From NVTR01 sp965237505 (GTDB taxonomy: Bacteria > Pseudomonadota > Alphaproteobacteria > Rhodobacterales > Rhodobacteraceae): 64,000 bases of DNA. The stretch spans positions 310,001 through 374,000 of the forward strand of contig CBDEFR010000001.1 in the NCBI GenBank assembly GCA_965237505.1, read 5' to 3'. The notes under the pieces were generated by a model. The model worked only from the letters and a program-made list of their open reading frames with translations, made no database searches and was not told the origin of the DNA. A program made the position numbers and the translations under genes. Shown piece after piece: positions 36,436-46,410 of the stretch. Position 1 is the stretch's first letter. Every line of letters starts with the position of its first letter.

Positions 36436-37839
36436 TGTCGAGAACATTCTGAGTTGACCGGTTTATGTACCATATGAGTTGACCGCTTCTGTTGCGGTTT
36501 CTGGCCCTGTGGGGAAGTGGTCGGTCGCGGAGCGGCTGTCCACTTGTCCACAGGGCGCCGGTCGGTCGCGTCGAAGCGGGTCACGCGGCCTCGCGGGTTT
36601 GGCTGTCGATCGGTTGGCCATCGGCGTGGTATCGCGCCAGACATCGCGGTCCATGGAAGACGGCCATTGTGCCGTCGGGGTATTCGTGGACGCGGACCCT
36701 GGCCTTGACGTAATGGCGGCGGTGGCGGCCGGCGGGGATCTGAAGTGCCAGGCGCTTGTAGCGCACCGTGTTGTCGTTTGAGACGGTGCGTTCCTCGTGG
36801 ATGCACAGGATGTCGTCGAGCGCGCCGGTGAAGGGGACGAAGGCGGTGCCCCGGTCCTCGGCCGGGGTCGCGAAGCGGGCGTTGTGTTGTGGCAGGAAGA
36901 CCTCCTTGAGGAAGCGGTTGGCCTCGACCATGTCGGTGATGCCGGCGAGCCTGAGTTCCTGGGGCAGGCGCTTCTGCAAGGTGCCGAACATGCGCTCCGA
37001 GCGCCCCCTTGCCTCGGGCGAGTAGGCCGGGATCAGCTCGATGCCGAGCTGCGCCAGGGCGCGGCCGACCTGGGTCGGGGTGTCCTTGTCCACCTTGCCG
37101 CCGGCCTCGGGCGTGTTCCAGTAGTGGCTGGCGCGGTCGGCGTAGAGCGAGCAGAACAGGCCCTTGGCCCGGATCGCCTCGGACACCCCCTGGAAGCTCG
37201 ACATGGTGCCCTCTTCGGCGACGAAGAAGGCCGAGTAGATATCGCTGGTCGCATCGTCCATGGTGACGATCAGGTCCCACCATCGACCGGGGACCCACTC
37301 GTGGCTCGAGCCGTCCTGGTGCAACATCATGCCGGGCAAGGCACGGCGCGGCCGCTTGCGCCGGTGCGCCCCACGCCTGGGCGCCGCGCGCCTGCGCCCA
37401 TGGGCTTGCAAGCTCAGCCGCAGCCAGTTGTAGCTGCGCTTGAAGCCGTGATCGGCCACCAGCTTCTCGTGGAAGTGCTTGGCCGTGAAGTCCCAGTAGC
37501 GGGTGTCGAACAACTCCAGCACCCGCGCCACCTCGTCCACCGGCGCGCGCCGCGCCGAGAGGCGGCCCAGGCGGCGGTCGTAGAGACCGTCGGCTCCCTC
37601 CGCCTCGTAGCGGTCGCGCCAGCGCCGGAAGGTGCGCTCCGAGACACCCAGAACCTCCGCCGCCTCCGCCTGGCTCAAGCCACCCCGATGGGTGCACCCG
37701 TAAACCTCCTCGAACTTCATCAATCTCAGTCCCTGTACCTGCTCCGTCCGACGCATCGCCTCCCTCCATGGCTTGGAGGCGTTCTAAAACCGGACAGATC
37801 ATCTGGTACATAAACCGGACATATCGCGTGTTACAGACA
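36436..37839 (-). mobile_element. ISNCY (IS1202-like) element
   Basis: 1404 bp, with ends that both begin TGTC and share CCGGTTTATGTACCA about 22 bases in. It is flanked by an exact 16-bp duplication, AACTGGTGGCTTTATC (36420-36435 and 37840-37855). Long duplications of this size are typical of IS1202-type elements. It is markedly GC-rich compared with its surroundings. A solo left end of a relative sits at 23628-23753. Confidence 0.88.
36581..37756 (-). CDS. ISNCY-family transposase
   Basis: 391 residues. N-terminal helix-turn-helix (GLSQAEAAEVLGVSERTFRRWRDRY) followed by YDRRLGRLSARRAP and an rve-like DDE core: MMLHQDGSSHEWVPG and LIVTMDDATSDIYSAFF, the later LYADRASHYW, and SPEARGRSERMFGTLQKRLPQEL with the Glu. 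Intact. The ATG at 37756 has GGAGGCG upstream. Confidence 0.9.
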   Translation of the reverse strand: MRRTEQVQGLRLMKFEEVYGCTHRGGLSQAEAAEVLGVSERTFRRWRDRYEAEGADGLYDRRLGRLSARRAPVDEVARVLELFDTRYWDFTAKHFHEKLVADHGFKRSYNWLRLSLQAHGRRRAAPRRGAHRRKRPRRALPGMMLHQDGSSHEWVPGRWWDLIVTMDDATSDIYSAFFVAEEGTMSSFQGVSEAIRAKGLFCSLYADRASHYWNTPEAGGKVDKDTPTQVGRALAQLGIELIPAYSPEARGRSERMFGTLQKRLPQELRLAGITDMVEANRFLKEVFLPQHNARFATPAEDRGTAFVPFTGALDDILCIHEERTVSNDNTVRYKRLALQIPAGRHRRHYVKARVRVHEYPDGTMAVFHGPRCLARYHADGQPIDSQTREAA

Positions 37840-38058
37840 AACTGGTGGCTTTATCTTGACAGTCTGCATGCTTGGCGCTGAAATGGGGTTCCGCCCCGAT
37901 TTTGAACAATCCGCAGCTTATGTCGAAATCTGGCTGAAAGCCCTGAACGATGACACCGGAATGATTTTTCGTGCAGCGTCGGAGGCGCAGAAAGCGGTTG
38001 ATTTTATCAAGGCCGGAGCGGGTGCAGCCGACAAACTCCAAAACACGGAGGTCGAGGC

Positions 38059-38178
38059 ATGACCAGCCATATGATTTGCAGCCATTGCGGCAGTTTTGAT
38101 GTCCGCGCCGATGCATGGGCCGAGTGGGATAGCGCAACCGGTGAGTGGGGTGTGATGAGACCGCGCCCCATGGCGTAA
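38059..38178 (+). pseudogene. short zinc-ribbon-like protein, probably truncated
   Basis: 39 codons: MTSHMICSHCGSFDVRADAWAEWDSATGEWG. The start overlaps the ardC stop (ATGA). Relatives of this plasmid-type protein continue with a second Cys pair, which is missing here because a stop comes after RPRPMA, so only half a zinc ribbon (CSHC) remains. The following 200 bases contain a decayed continuation but no clear gene. Confidence 0.55.
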
Positions 38179-38385
38179 GAAATCCTCTAACGCCGACGCA
38201 TTCGCGATGTGGTGAAAGCCCAGTTGCAGCAACGGCTTGCAGCCCGCGCGGCGATTGAGCGCGACACTTCCGACCTTTCCGATCTCCGAACCCAGCGCCG
38301 TTACCCGGCGTGTCCTGGGTGTTCCCCAACATGGGGCACCCGTGCCGCGCCGGTCGCGACCGAAACGAACGGAAGGGATCGGAAC

Positions 38386-39529
38386 ATGACGAACAGAACG
38401 AAGATCACCATGGCGCGCGCGCGCGCCTTCGCGCCTGTGGACGGACGCGAGGCCGTGCTGTGGGACAGCGCGGCACCGGGACTCGGACTGCGGGCGCGAC
38501 CGAACGGACGGAGGACGTGGATCGTGCATCGGCGGTGCAACGGCTCCGTCATCAGGCGGACGCTCGGAACGCCGGACGCGCTGACGGTCGAGGACGCACG
38601 GCACGCGGCGCGAGCGCTGATCGGCGAGGCGCAAGCGGACGGCGCACCGGCGACGGTTCCGACGATGCGGACGTTCGGCCCGGCGTTCCTCGCCGACTGC
38701 GCCGAACGATGGAAGCCCGCGACAAGGCGTTCGCACGCGGACGGCATGAGCCGATACATTCTGCCCGCCTTCGGCGATCGACGCGTCGATGCGGTTTCCG
38801 CGAAGGACGTGCGCAACTGGTTCGACGATCTCTCCGTCACGCGCGCGGGATCGGCGAACCGGGCGCTGGCGGTGCTGTCGTCGATGATGAAACACGCCGA
38901 GGCGCTCGGACTGCGGCTCCAAGGACTCCAATCCGTGCCGGGGCCTGCGGTGGCGCAAGACGGGCTTCGAGGCGCACTACCTGTCGGACGACGAGTTCGC
39001 GGCGCTCGGACGGGCGCTCGACGATGCGGAAGCGGATCGCCCGGTCGCCGTCGCCGCGCTGCGCTTCCTGCTCTACACCGGCTCGCGCAAGTCCGAGGCG
39101 CTGCGGCTGCGGTGGGAGCACGTTCACGGCGACCGCGCGGTATTGCCCGACAGCAAGACCGGCCCGCGCACGATCTGGCTCGCATCGCCCACCCGCGCAG
39201 TCCTGCCCGCGCTCCCTCGCCGCGACGATTGTCCGTGGGTGTTCGCGTCTCTGGACGGCACACCTATCGCGCTGGACAAGGCATGGGAGGCGATCCGCGC
39301 AGCGGCGGGGCTGCGGACGCTCCGCATTCACGATCTGCGCCATGGCCATGCGGCGGTCGCGGTCAATGGCGGCGAAGGCCTTCGCGTCGTCGCCGGGCTG
39401 CTCGGCCATGCCGACATCGCGACCACCTTCGGCTACGCGCATCTCGCCGAGGGTTCCGTGTTCGACGCGGCGAACCGGGTCTCGCGTGGACTCGCCGCGA
39501 TGCTCGACGGCGGGGAGGCGGACAAATGA
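38386..39529 (+). pseudogene. tyrosine integrase I of a tandem pair, frameshifted
   Basis: About 380 codons. There is an arm-binding N terminus (ITMARARAFAPVDGREAVLWDSAAPGLGLRARPNGRRTWIV), a core-binding domain (RYILPAFGDRRVDAVSAKDVRNWFDDL), and a catalytic domain with Arg in TGSRKSEALRL, HDLRHGHA, LLGHADIATT and the Tyr in FGYAHL. The frame breaks once near 38925, after EALGLRL, with the rest starting at SNPCRGLRWRKTGFEAHYLS. The last bases overlap the next integrase (ATGA), so the two are translationally coupled. The DNA is very GC-rich, unlike the neighbouring cargo. Confidence 0.88.
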
Positions 39530-40682
39530 CCGAGCGCGTCCGCCTGACCGATGCGCTCGCCCTCGCGGCCCGGCCCCGCGAGCGCGAATACGCGATCCAC
39601 GATGCCGCCCTGCAAGGCTTCATGCTGAGGGTCCAGCCGAACGGCGCGCGATCCTGGGTGTTTCGCTTCCGGCGCGACGGCAAGCCGCGCCGGGTCACTC
39701 TCGGCAAGCCGGACACCGTGAGGCCGACCAGGCGAGGGCCGCTGCGCTCGCCTTCCTCTCGCGCGAGAAGGGCGGCGGGAGTCCCTTGCCCGTTCCCGCT
39801 TCCGGCCCGACGCTGACGAAGTTCGCCGCCGAATACGTCGAGCGGCGCTCGCCTTCGTGGAAGCCGTCCACGGTGAAGGCGACCCTGAGCTATCTCAACA
39901 GCGCCATCCTGCCCGCGCTCGGCCATCTCCGCGTCGGCTCGGTCGTGCGCGCCGATATTGCCCGCTTTTTCCACGAATACGGACGCAGAAAGCCGGGCGG
40001 CGCGAATCGAAGTCATGAGATACTGCGCAACATGTTCGACTGCGCCATCGCGTGGGGCCATCGGCCCGAAGCCGCCGGGAACCCGTGCAAGGGCATCGTC
40101 CGCTACCGGCGACCACCGCGCGGGCGACTGCTCGGTGCGGACGATCTGGCGAAGCTCGGCGTTATCTTGCGCCTGCGCGAAGGCGAGAACCCGGTCTGCG
40201 TCGCGGCGGTGCGGCTGCTCCTGCTGACCGGATGCAGGCCGGGCGAGATTCGCGGCCTGCGCTGGTGCGAGGTCAAGCCCGACCGCTTGACCCTGATTGA
40301 TGCGAAGATTGGACCGAGGCACGTTCTGCTCGGCGAGGCGGCGCGGGAGCTCTTGCGCAGACTCGCCGTGTCAGCGTCCGGGGAGTGGGTGTTTCCCAGC
40401 GACAAGGGGCATGGGCCGTTGAGCACAAATGATCTGTGGAGGTTCTGGATCACGACGCGCGATGCGGCGGAGATCGTGGCGGACGCGCGGCTGCATGATC
40501 TACGCCATGCGCACGCCTCGCATGCGGTCATGAACGGGGAGAGCCTGCATGTCGCTGGGCGCCTGCTCGGGCATCGCCGGGCGTCCACGATCAATCGCTA
40601 CGTTCACCTTGACGACGCGACCCTGAGCCTGGCAGCCGAGCGGGTAGCGCTGGCGGTGGAACAGAGGCTATGGCATTCTTGA
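39526..40682 (+). pseudogene. tyrosine integrase II of a tandem pair, frameshifted
   Basis: About 385 codons. N terminus VRLTDALALAARPREREYAIHDAALQGFMLRVQPNGARSWVF; a frame break near 39720 after GKPDTV, where one base is missing before EADQARAAALAFL; core-binding PTLTKFAAEYVERRSPSWKPSTV; and catalytic residues in LTGCRPGEIRGL (Arg), HDLRHAHASH, LLGHRRASTINRYVHL (His and Tyr). Two coupled, non-identical integrases suggest an element that needs both. Each has exactly one frameshift. Confidence 0.88.
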
Positions 40683-40746
40683 CTAGCGCGGATAAACTAT
40701 GCTGTAGTGACCATTGGAGGGGTTCTGGTGGCAAAAGGTAACGACG

Positions 40747-41304
40747 CTTACCACCCTTCAAAAAATCCAAACTTGCCATAATTTAGGGATTTTCTCATAT
40801 CCTATGAAGCATCTGCGCAGGAACCGCAGGCCCTGTTTGAAGAGGGAGCAGAGTGATCTTCGGGTTTTGCGAATCGCCTTTTTTCGCCGCTTTCGGCGAC
40901 TATTTGTTCATCTGCTGCGCCCGTTGAAACCGCCCAGTACATGGCTATTGCCATGACAAGGATAAGCCTTTCCAGTCGGTCTGGCTTTTTGATTTGGCTT
41001 TGCGCGATGCCAAATCCACGGGTCTTGAAGTCCGAGAACATAGCTTCAATACCCCATCGCATTCCATAATCGAGAACCGTGTATTGTGAAGGCTTTGCAT
41101 TCATAGCGATGATCCAGGGCTCAGGGTGACCATCGTCGTGCAATACTCCGATATTCGTAAACACACCTGATCCATAAAGTTCCGCGTTTATAAGCCCTTG
41201 CGGCATCAGCTCCCCGATTTCAATGCAAGACAGCTCGCCACCTTGGTGCTGCAAAGTCAGGTTGCCCTTCAGGCGAATACGATATCCCCAACCAGCGTCC
41301 CGAC
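40747..41304 (-). mobile_element. IS4-family element, copy 3 (truncated)
   Basis: The right end CTTACCACCC and the last 170 or so transposase codons (40802 to about 41304) are present. The rest is cut off where an IS21 element begins at 41305. The sequence is otherwise nearly identical to the full copies (one visible difference, GELM for RELM). Confidence 0.9.
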
Positions 41305-42703
41305 TGTGGATAGGCATGCAAAGTTGACCCCATTATTGGGGTAATCGGCGTCCAAAAGTGACCCCCCTGATAGTCTGTACAGATGCTCCTTCAAAGATTT
41401 GAGGGAGCGAGTTGGGGATGTTGGTTGTGGAGACGATTGCAAAGATCAGGCGCGCGCATTTCATTCAGGGGAAGTCGATCAAGCAGATATGCCGGGAGCT
41501 TCGGGTTTCACGGAACACAGTGCGCAAGGTGATACGTTCTGGTGCGACGGAGTTCAGCTATGACCGTTCCACCCAGCCGCGTCCGAAGATCGATCCCTGG
41601 CGTTCTCAATTGGATGATATGCTGGCCGACAATACTCGGCATCCTAGGCGCGAACGCCTGACGCTTGTCCGGGTATATGAAGAACTGCGCAACCAAGGAT
41701 ACGACGGCAGCTATGATGCGGTACGGCGCTATGCGGCCAGTTGGTCGAAGGCGACGCGGGCCGCATCCGCTGATGCTTATGTTCCGCTGAGCTTTGATCC
41801 CGGTGAGGCGTATCAGTTCGACTGGAGCCAGGAAGTTGTCCTGATTGATGGCGCGACCACGACCGTCAAGGTGGCGCATGTTCGCCTCTGCCACAGCCGG
41901 ATGCCGTTTGTTCGGGCCTATCCGCGCGAGACGCAGGAGATGGTGTTTGACGCCCATGATAAAGCGTTCGCCTTTTTCGGCGGGGCCTGTGCGCGGGGTA
42001 TCTATGACAATATGAAGACGGCGGTGGACGCGATTCTTGTTGGCAAGGAGCGGACCTACAATCGCCGGTTCCAACAGATGTGCGGGCATTATCTGGTTGA
42101 TCCTGTTGCCTGCACGCCTGCTTCAGGTTGGGAGAAGGGTCAGGTTGAGAACCAGGTCGGCGTGCTCCGGCGAAGGTTCTTTGTGCCGCGACCAAAGTTT
42201 AAATCCTACGCTGAGCTGAACGCCTGGCTGGAGGATCGTTGCCTGGCATATAGCCGGGCCAACACGCATCCGGACATGCGCGACAAAACAATCTGGGAAG
42301 TGTTCGAAAAAGAGCGCGCGAGCCTTGTGCCCTATGTTGGCCCGTTTGATGGGTTCCATGCTGTTCCGGCCGCTGTCTCCAAAACCTGCCTGATCCGCTT
42401 CGACAACAACCGCTACCCGGTCGATGCCCGCGCAGTTGGCCGACCGATGGATATTCGGGCCTACGCTGACCGGCTGGAATGCTGGCAGGAGGGCCGCATT
42501 GTTGGCAGCCATACGCGCGCCTTCGGACGCGGCAAAACCATCTATGATCCCCTGCATTATTTACCCGTTCTTGCGCGCAAGCCGGGCGCTTTGCGCAATG
42601 GCGCGCCGTTCAGGGAATGGGATTTGCCTGCGGCAATCCGACGGGTCCAGCGCAAGCTGGAACGCCAACCCGGCGGTGATCGCCAGCCGCCGGGATTTGT
42701 TTA

Positions 42704-43637
42704 AGTGTCTGATCCAAAACTAATTGAGTGATTTCAGCGAGTTGTGATTCAATTGGATTGATAAGATTCGAGGGAGATCACAATGGCCTGGACGGAAACC
42801 ACTCGCGCCCGATATGAACGGCATTCGGGACGCTATGCAAGCGATTTAACTGATCAGGAATGGGGTTTGATCGCGCCATTCCTGCCGCCGCCTAAAACAA
42901 CTGGTCGTCCGCGCAGCACGGCGATGCGCGATGTTCTGGATGCCATTTTGTACATCGCCAGCGCCGGGTGTGCGTGGCGTATGCTGCCCAATGATTTCCC
43001 GCCAGTGTCCACCGTGCGCTACTATTTCTATGGCTGGCGCAACGATGGCATCTTTGAAGTGATCAGCCATTTTCTGGTGGCGACGGCGCGCGAGTTTCAT
43101 GGCAAGAAGCCCGGCCCCACCGCTGGTGTCATTGATAGCCAGACCATAAAAACAACGGAAAGCGGTGGCATTTCGGGCTATGACGCGGGCAAGAAAACCA
43201 AGGGCCGCAAGCGCCACATTGTCACCGACACGCTCGGGTTTATGGTTGGGTTGGTCGTGCATAGCGCCGGTATTCAAGACCGTGATGGCGCACCGGAAGT
43301 GTTGAAATCCATCCGGTATTCCCATCCAAACTTGCGCCATATCTTTGCGGATGGCGGTTATGCCGGACCAAAGCTGCGCGACGCTCTTGAAGGCATCGGT
43401 GACTGGACAATCCAGATCGTCAAGCGCTTCGACACTGCGGAAGGCTTCGAAGTCATTCCCAGAAGATGGGTCGTCGAGCGCACCTTCGCATGGCTCAACC
43501 GCTGCCGGCGATTGGCCAAAGATTGGGAAAAATCCATCGCAAGTTCACAGGCATGGATACTCGTTGCACATATCAGAACCCTCACGCGTAAAATTGCAAG
43601 GCATTGTAATCATGCGTAGAGTTTTGAATCAGACACT
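42704..43637 (+). mobile_element. IS5-family element, copy 2 (intact)
   Basis: 934 bp with ends AGTGTCTGATCCAAAAC / GTTTTGAATCAGACACT and TA on both sides (42702-42703 and 43638-43639). Inserted in istA. The reference copy for the damaged ones at 22831 and 25626. Confidence 0.92.
42783..43619 (+). CDS. IS5-family transposase
   Basis: 278 residues: DLTDQEWGLIAPFLPPPKTTGRPR, ILYIASAGCAWRMLPNDFPP, GVIDSQTIKTTESGG (first Asp), FADGGYAGPKLRDAL (second Asp) and PRRWVVERTFAWLNRCRRLAKDWE (Glu). Intact; GGGAGATCACA precedes the ATG. Confidence 0.93.
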   Translation: MAWTETTRARYERHSGRYASDLTDQEWGLIAPFLPPPKTTGRPRSTAMRDVLDAILYIASAGCAWRMLPNDFPPVSTVRYYFYGWRNDGIFEVISHFLVATAREFHGKKPGPTAGVIDSQTIKTTESGGISGYDAGKKTKGRKRHIVTDTLGFMVGLVVHSAGIQDRDGAPEVLKSIRYSHPNLRHIFADGGYAGPKLRDALEGIGDWTIQIVKRFDTAEGFEVIPRRWVVERTFAWLNRCRRLAKDWEKSIASSQAWILVAHIRTLTRKIARHCNHA

Positions 43638-43853
43638 TAGGTGCCATCCTGACCGATGGTTTGGAGGCCGTCGAAGCCGCCTGTTCTGAGGCACTGTCGC
43701 ACAATGTTCATTCCGCAGGAGTTGTCCTGAACATTCTGGCTCGGCACCGGGAACCGCCGCCGCCCCTGACAATCACAACCCCGGATGCGCTGCGGGTGAA
43801 CTGCGAGCCTGCCGCCGATTGCGACCGATATGACAGCTTGAGGAGAAAAACAG

Positions 43854-44584
43854 ATGGAACGCTCAGACCTGCTCGACGCGATGGGAAAGCTGAAGCTCTA
43901 CGGAATGAAGGCCTCCTACGATGAGATTATTACCACCGCAGTCAAGCGCCGGCATGAACCGCAACAGATCATTGGGGATCTGCTGAATGCCGAGATCAGC
44001 GAGAAGCAGGCGCGCTCCATCAAATATCAGATGACAATTGCCAAACTGCCGCTGGCCAAGGAACTGGAAGAGTTCGACTTCGAGGCGACCGAGATCAACG
44101 AGACTCTGATCCGTGATCTGGCTGCGGGAGACTTCCTGGATCACCAGCGCAACCTCGTGCTGATCGGCGGAACCGGAACCGGCAAAACCCACCTCGCCGT
44201 CAGTATTGCCCGCGCCTGCATCCGAAACGGCCGTCGCGGGCGGTTCTTCAATGGCGTCGATCTGGTGAACAAGCTCGACGCCGAAGCCCGTGCAGAACGG
44301 CAGGGACGAACGGCAGATCTGATCTCTCGCCTCGACTTCCTGATCCTGGGGACGAGTTGGGCTATCTGCCCTTCGCCCAGACCGGCGGCCAGCTCCTATT
44401 CCACCTGATCAGCAAACTCTATGAGCGCACCTCGATCATCGTCACAACCAACCTCGCCTTTGGCGAATGGCCGAGCGTCTTCGGTGATGCGAAAATGACC
44501 ACCGCACTGCTCGACCGCCTCACGCATCACTGTGACATCGTCGAAACTGGAAACGAAAGTTGGCGTTTCAAAAACCGAGCCTGA
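43854..44584 (+). pseudogene. IstB helper ATPase of IS21 element A, frameshifted
   Basis: AAA+ type helper protein: the Walker A is GGTGTGKTHLA. After ISRLDFLIL the expected DELGYLPFAQTGGQLLF is in another frame because two extra G's follow CTGATCCT near 44350. The remainder (SIIVTTNLAFGEWPSVFGDAKMTTALLDRL) runs to 44584. Inactive. Confidence 0.9.
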
Positions 44585-44995
44585 TCCTTAACCGAAACCA
44601 CGCTGGCCCGCCGCCGCTGCGTTATATGGAGACTACGCAGCGGCGGGCCAGCTCAGCACAAAAGGGGGGTCATTTTTGGGCGCCGATAGGGGGTCAACAT
44701 TCAATGCCGATTGACACGGGTGTCCGGCCCGGGGTCTGTGACGGGCGGGATGACCTGTCTTGCAACCCTTCCGACCCATAATCGCGATATCTTCCGCGCC
44801 ATTTGTAAACGGTGCGAAGGCTGATCCCCATCGCGCAGGCAACATCGGCAGGGCGTTCGCCTCGTTCAAGGCGGCGAACCAAAATCTCTCGACCTTTTGG
44901 CGCAAGACGGGCATTCTTATGGCTGTTCATTCGGTTCTCCCTCAAGAGCTTCTGTTTTTGCAAACTTCAGCTTCTCAGGTCTGGATCGAATGAAC

Positions 44996-45267
44996 CGTGC
45001 CTATCCGGTTGTCACCCACACCCACTACATCTAGGGTGCTCCCAATCGCCCGAGTAAAGCTGGGCGTAAGTGGGAGCGGTGACATCGCCAGCAATTTAGG
45101 CGGCACAGGCCGTGCCATCCGGGAAAAGTCGCTGGAACTCAGGAAGCGACCGCGGAAACGAAAGGTCTTCACGCTGCGAGACATCCATCCCCGCTTTGTC
45201 CCCCTCCCGGGCCACTCGACGCCACGCCATACATATAGTGGGTGTGGGTGACAACCGGATAGGCACG
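44996..45267. mobile_element. miniature element derived from IS1595
   Basis: 272 bp with long perfect inverted ends (CGTGCCTATCCGGTTGTCAC and its complement, continuing through the CCCACACCCACTA stretch) and an 8-bp duplication GAATGAAC (44988-44995 and 45268-45275). Its inside keeps only traces of the IS1595 transposase start and end (sequence matching SLPEFQRLF and the C-terminal region), so it is an internal deletion derivative. It could be moved by the full element next to it. Confidence 0.85.
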
Positions 45268-45279
45268 GAATGAACAACC

Positions 45280-46386
45280 CTTGCCTATCCGGTTAACGCC
45301 CATGACCGCTACATGTAGGGTGCCGCCACTGTCCCGGGTAAAGCTCGGCATAGGTTGGAGCAGAGGTGTCGCCCGCGATGCCGAGCAATGAGCGGAAGGC
45401 GTTGAACGGGTAGAACCGCCTGTTGAAGCGGAAGGTGAACTCGTTGAGGTAGGCTTGTAGGTGCTGGTGGCTAACGCCGTGGTGGATACCGATCAGCCAG
45501 GTCTTCAGGTTGGCGAAAACCAGATGGATGATCGGCAGGTATTGCTCGGCAACCTCTGGATCACCACACTCGGCAACAGCGAAGTGCTCATAGCCGCGCT
45601 TACCGAGGCCAGCATAGCCGCTCCAATCGTCAGTAACGATCAGCGATCCCGGCGCGACGGTGCTCTCGACGAACCCACAGAGCGACTCGGCGCTACGGTC
45701 GAGCACGACGGCGAGCCGAACGCGTCCGGCATAGCGTCCGTCTTTCCGGTTGTCGAGCTTGGTGCCCGGCTTTCGATGACGCACCTCGATGGCACAGGAG
45801 ACGGGAACCTTGTGGTGAACACCACGGCCTTCCCCACGCGTTGTTCGCCCGCCAACCCAGGTTTCGTCCACCTCAACATGGTTCTTGGGCTGTCCACCGA
45901 TCCTGTCTTGGTTGGGCCGCACCATGCCCGAGCGGAGCTTGTGGAGAATTTGAAAGGCCGTCTCGTAGCGCGAAAGACCAAGTTGCCGCTGAAACTGCAC
46001 GGCGGACATGCCGGGCGTCTGACTGGCGACCAGATAAGCGGCCCAGAACCAGACGTTCAGCGGAGTGTGGCTACGCTCCATCACTGTTCCCACCGTCAGC
46101 CCGGTGTTCTGGCGGCACTTGCGGCAGCGCAGGACGCCAGGGCGGTTTTCAAAGTGGAACGGCTCTCCCGCCGTGCCGCAGTGCGGGCAGGCAAAGCCGT
46201 CTCCCCAGCGGGCTTTCTCCAGGTAGGCGGCGCAGGCCGCATCATCGGGGAAAAGTCGCTGGAACTCGGGTAGCGAATGCGGGAATGGGAGCTCGGCGCG
46301 GTCGAGAACATCCATGGCGCGCTCCCCTATATCCGGTTTGCGCCCATTCTAGCCCTAGTGGGTGTGGGTGTAAACCGGATAGCAAG
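45280..46386 (-). mobile_element. IS1595-family element (intact)
   Basis: 1107 bp with ends CTTGCCTATCCGGTTAAC / AAACCGGATAGCAAG and the 8-bp duplication GAACAACC (45272-45279 and 46387-46394). It lies 12 bases from the miniature element, in the same terminal repeat of IS481 copy 2. Confidence 0.92.
45293..46315 (-). CDS. IS1595-family transposase
   Basis: 340 residues. An N-terminal zinc ribbon (CPHCGTAGEPFHFENRPGVLRCRKC) and the SLTVGT-like GLTVGTVMERSHTPL linker are followed by a DDE domain (ISXO2-like) with VEVDETWVGGR, LIVTDDWSGY and late H/N/E motifs in HLVFANLKTWLIGIHHGVSHQHLQAYLNEFTFRFNRR. Intact. Confidence 0.92.
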   Translation of the reverse strand: MDVLDRAELPFPHSLPEFQRLFPDDAACAAYLEKARWGDGFACPHCGTAGEPFHFENRPGVLRCRKCRQNTGLTVGTVMERSHTPLNVWFWAAYLVASQTPGMSAVQFQRQLGLSRYETAFQILHKLRSGMVRPNQDRIGGQPKNHVEVDETWVGGRTTRGEGRGVHHKVPVSCAIEVRHRKPGTKLDNRKDGRYAGRVRLAVVLDRSAESLCGFVESTVAPGSLIVTDDWSGYAGLGKRGYEHFAVAECGDPEVAEQYLPIIHLVFANLKTWLIGIHHGVSHQHLQAYLNEFTFRFNRRFYPFNAFRSLLGIAGDTSAPTYAELYPGQWRHPTCSGHGR

Positions 46387-46410
46387 GAACAACCTTGTGA
46401 GAACTCACAT

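Larger units (their letters stand above)
35747..38062 (+). pseudogene. ArdC-type antirestriction protein, split by an ISNCY element
   Basis: The N-terminal single-strand-DNA-binding domain (RESVTQKIISTIEAGTPPWRKPW, GINILLLWCVAHERGY, QVRKGEKASTVVKYG) and the zincin-like peptidase part with the HETAH motif (YGTLAHETAHATGHQTRL) occupy 35747-36435. The C-terminal end (LGAEMGFRPDFEQSAAYVEIWLKALNDD) is at 37856-38062. ArdC proteins protect incoming DNA from restriction. The split is by the element at 36436-37839 with a 16-bp target duplication. Restoring the target leaves the two parts out of frame at ELVA..TVCML, so a small frameshift exists as well. Confidence 0.85.
41418..43857 (+). pseudogene. 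IstA transposase of IS21 element A, interrupted
   Basis: Starts ATG at 41418: VVETIAKIRRAHFIQGKSIKQICRELRVSRNTVRKVIRS (helix-turn-helix). The DDE core is in YQFDWSQEVV, ARGIYDNMKTAVDAI and GWEKGQVENQVGVLRRRFF. The frame closes at 42704, where the IS5 begins. The tail (GAILTDGLEAVEAACSEALSHNVHSAGVVLNIL) resumes at 43640 and runs to the istB start. The joint is also out of frame, so more than the IS5 is wrong. Confidence 0.85.
41305..44716 (+). mobile_element. IS21-family element A, interrupted by IS5
   Basis: Left end begins TGTGGATAGGCATGCAAAG and the right end, read inward, TGTCAATCGGCATTGAATG; both continue GTTGACCCC. The left flank is the inside of an IS4 copy and the right flank the inside of an IS481 copy, with no shared duplication, so the element sits at a recombination joint. 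The IS5 copy at 42704-43637 is inside istA. Confidence 0.88.
44717..46409 (-). mobile_element. IS481-family element, copy 2, broken
   Basis: Only the left part survives: transposase codons 1 to about 73 (44717-44930, identical to copy 1) and the terminal repeat ending ...GAGAACTCACA at 46409. Two IS1595-type elements (44996-45267 and 45280-46386) are inserted between the terminal repeat and the coding part, and IS21 element A removes the rest. The outside base triplet pattern TCTAGG at 46410 is again an NCTAGN target; it overlaps the stop codon of the neighbouring peptidase gene. Confidence 0.88.

Noticed and set aside
36797..37813. 338-codon + strand frame over the ISNCY element
   Set aside because: Shadow of the minus-strand transposase in very GC-rich DNA; composition is Arg/Gly/Ala noise.
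38301..40322. Long minus-strand frames opposite the tandem integrases
   Set aside because: GC-rich antisense shadows; the + strand holds recognisable integrase catalytic motifs.
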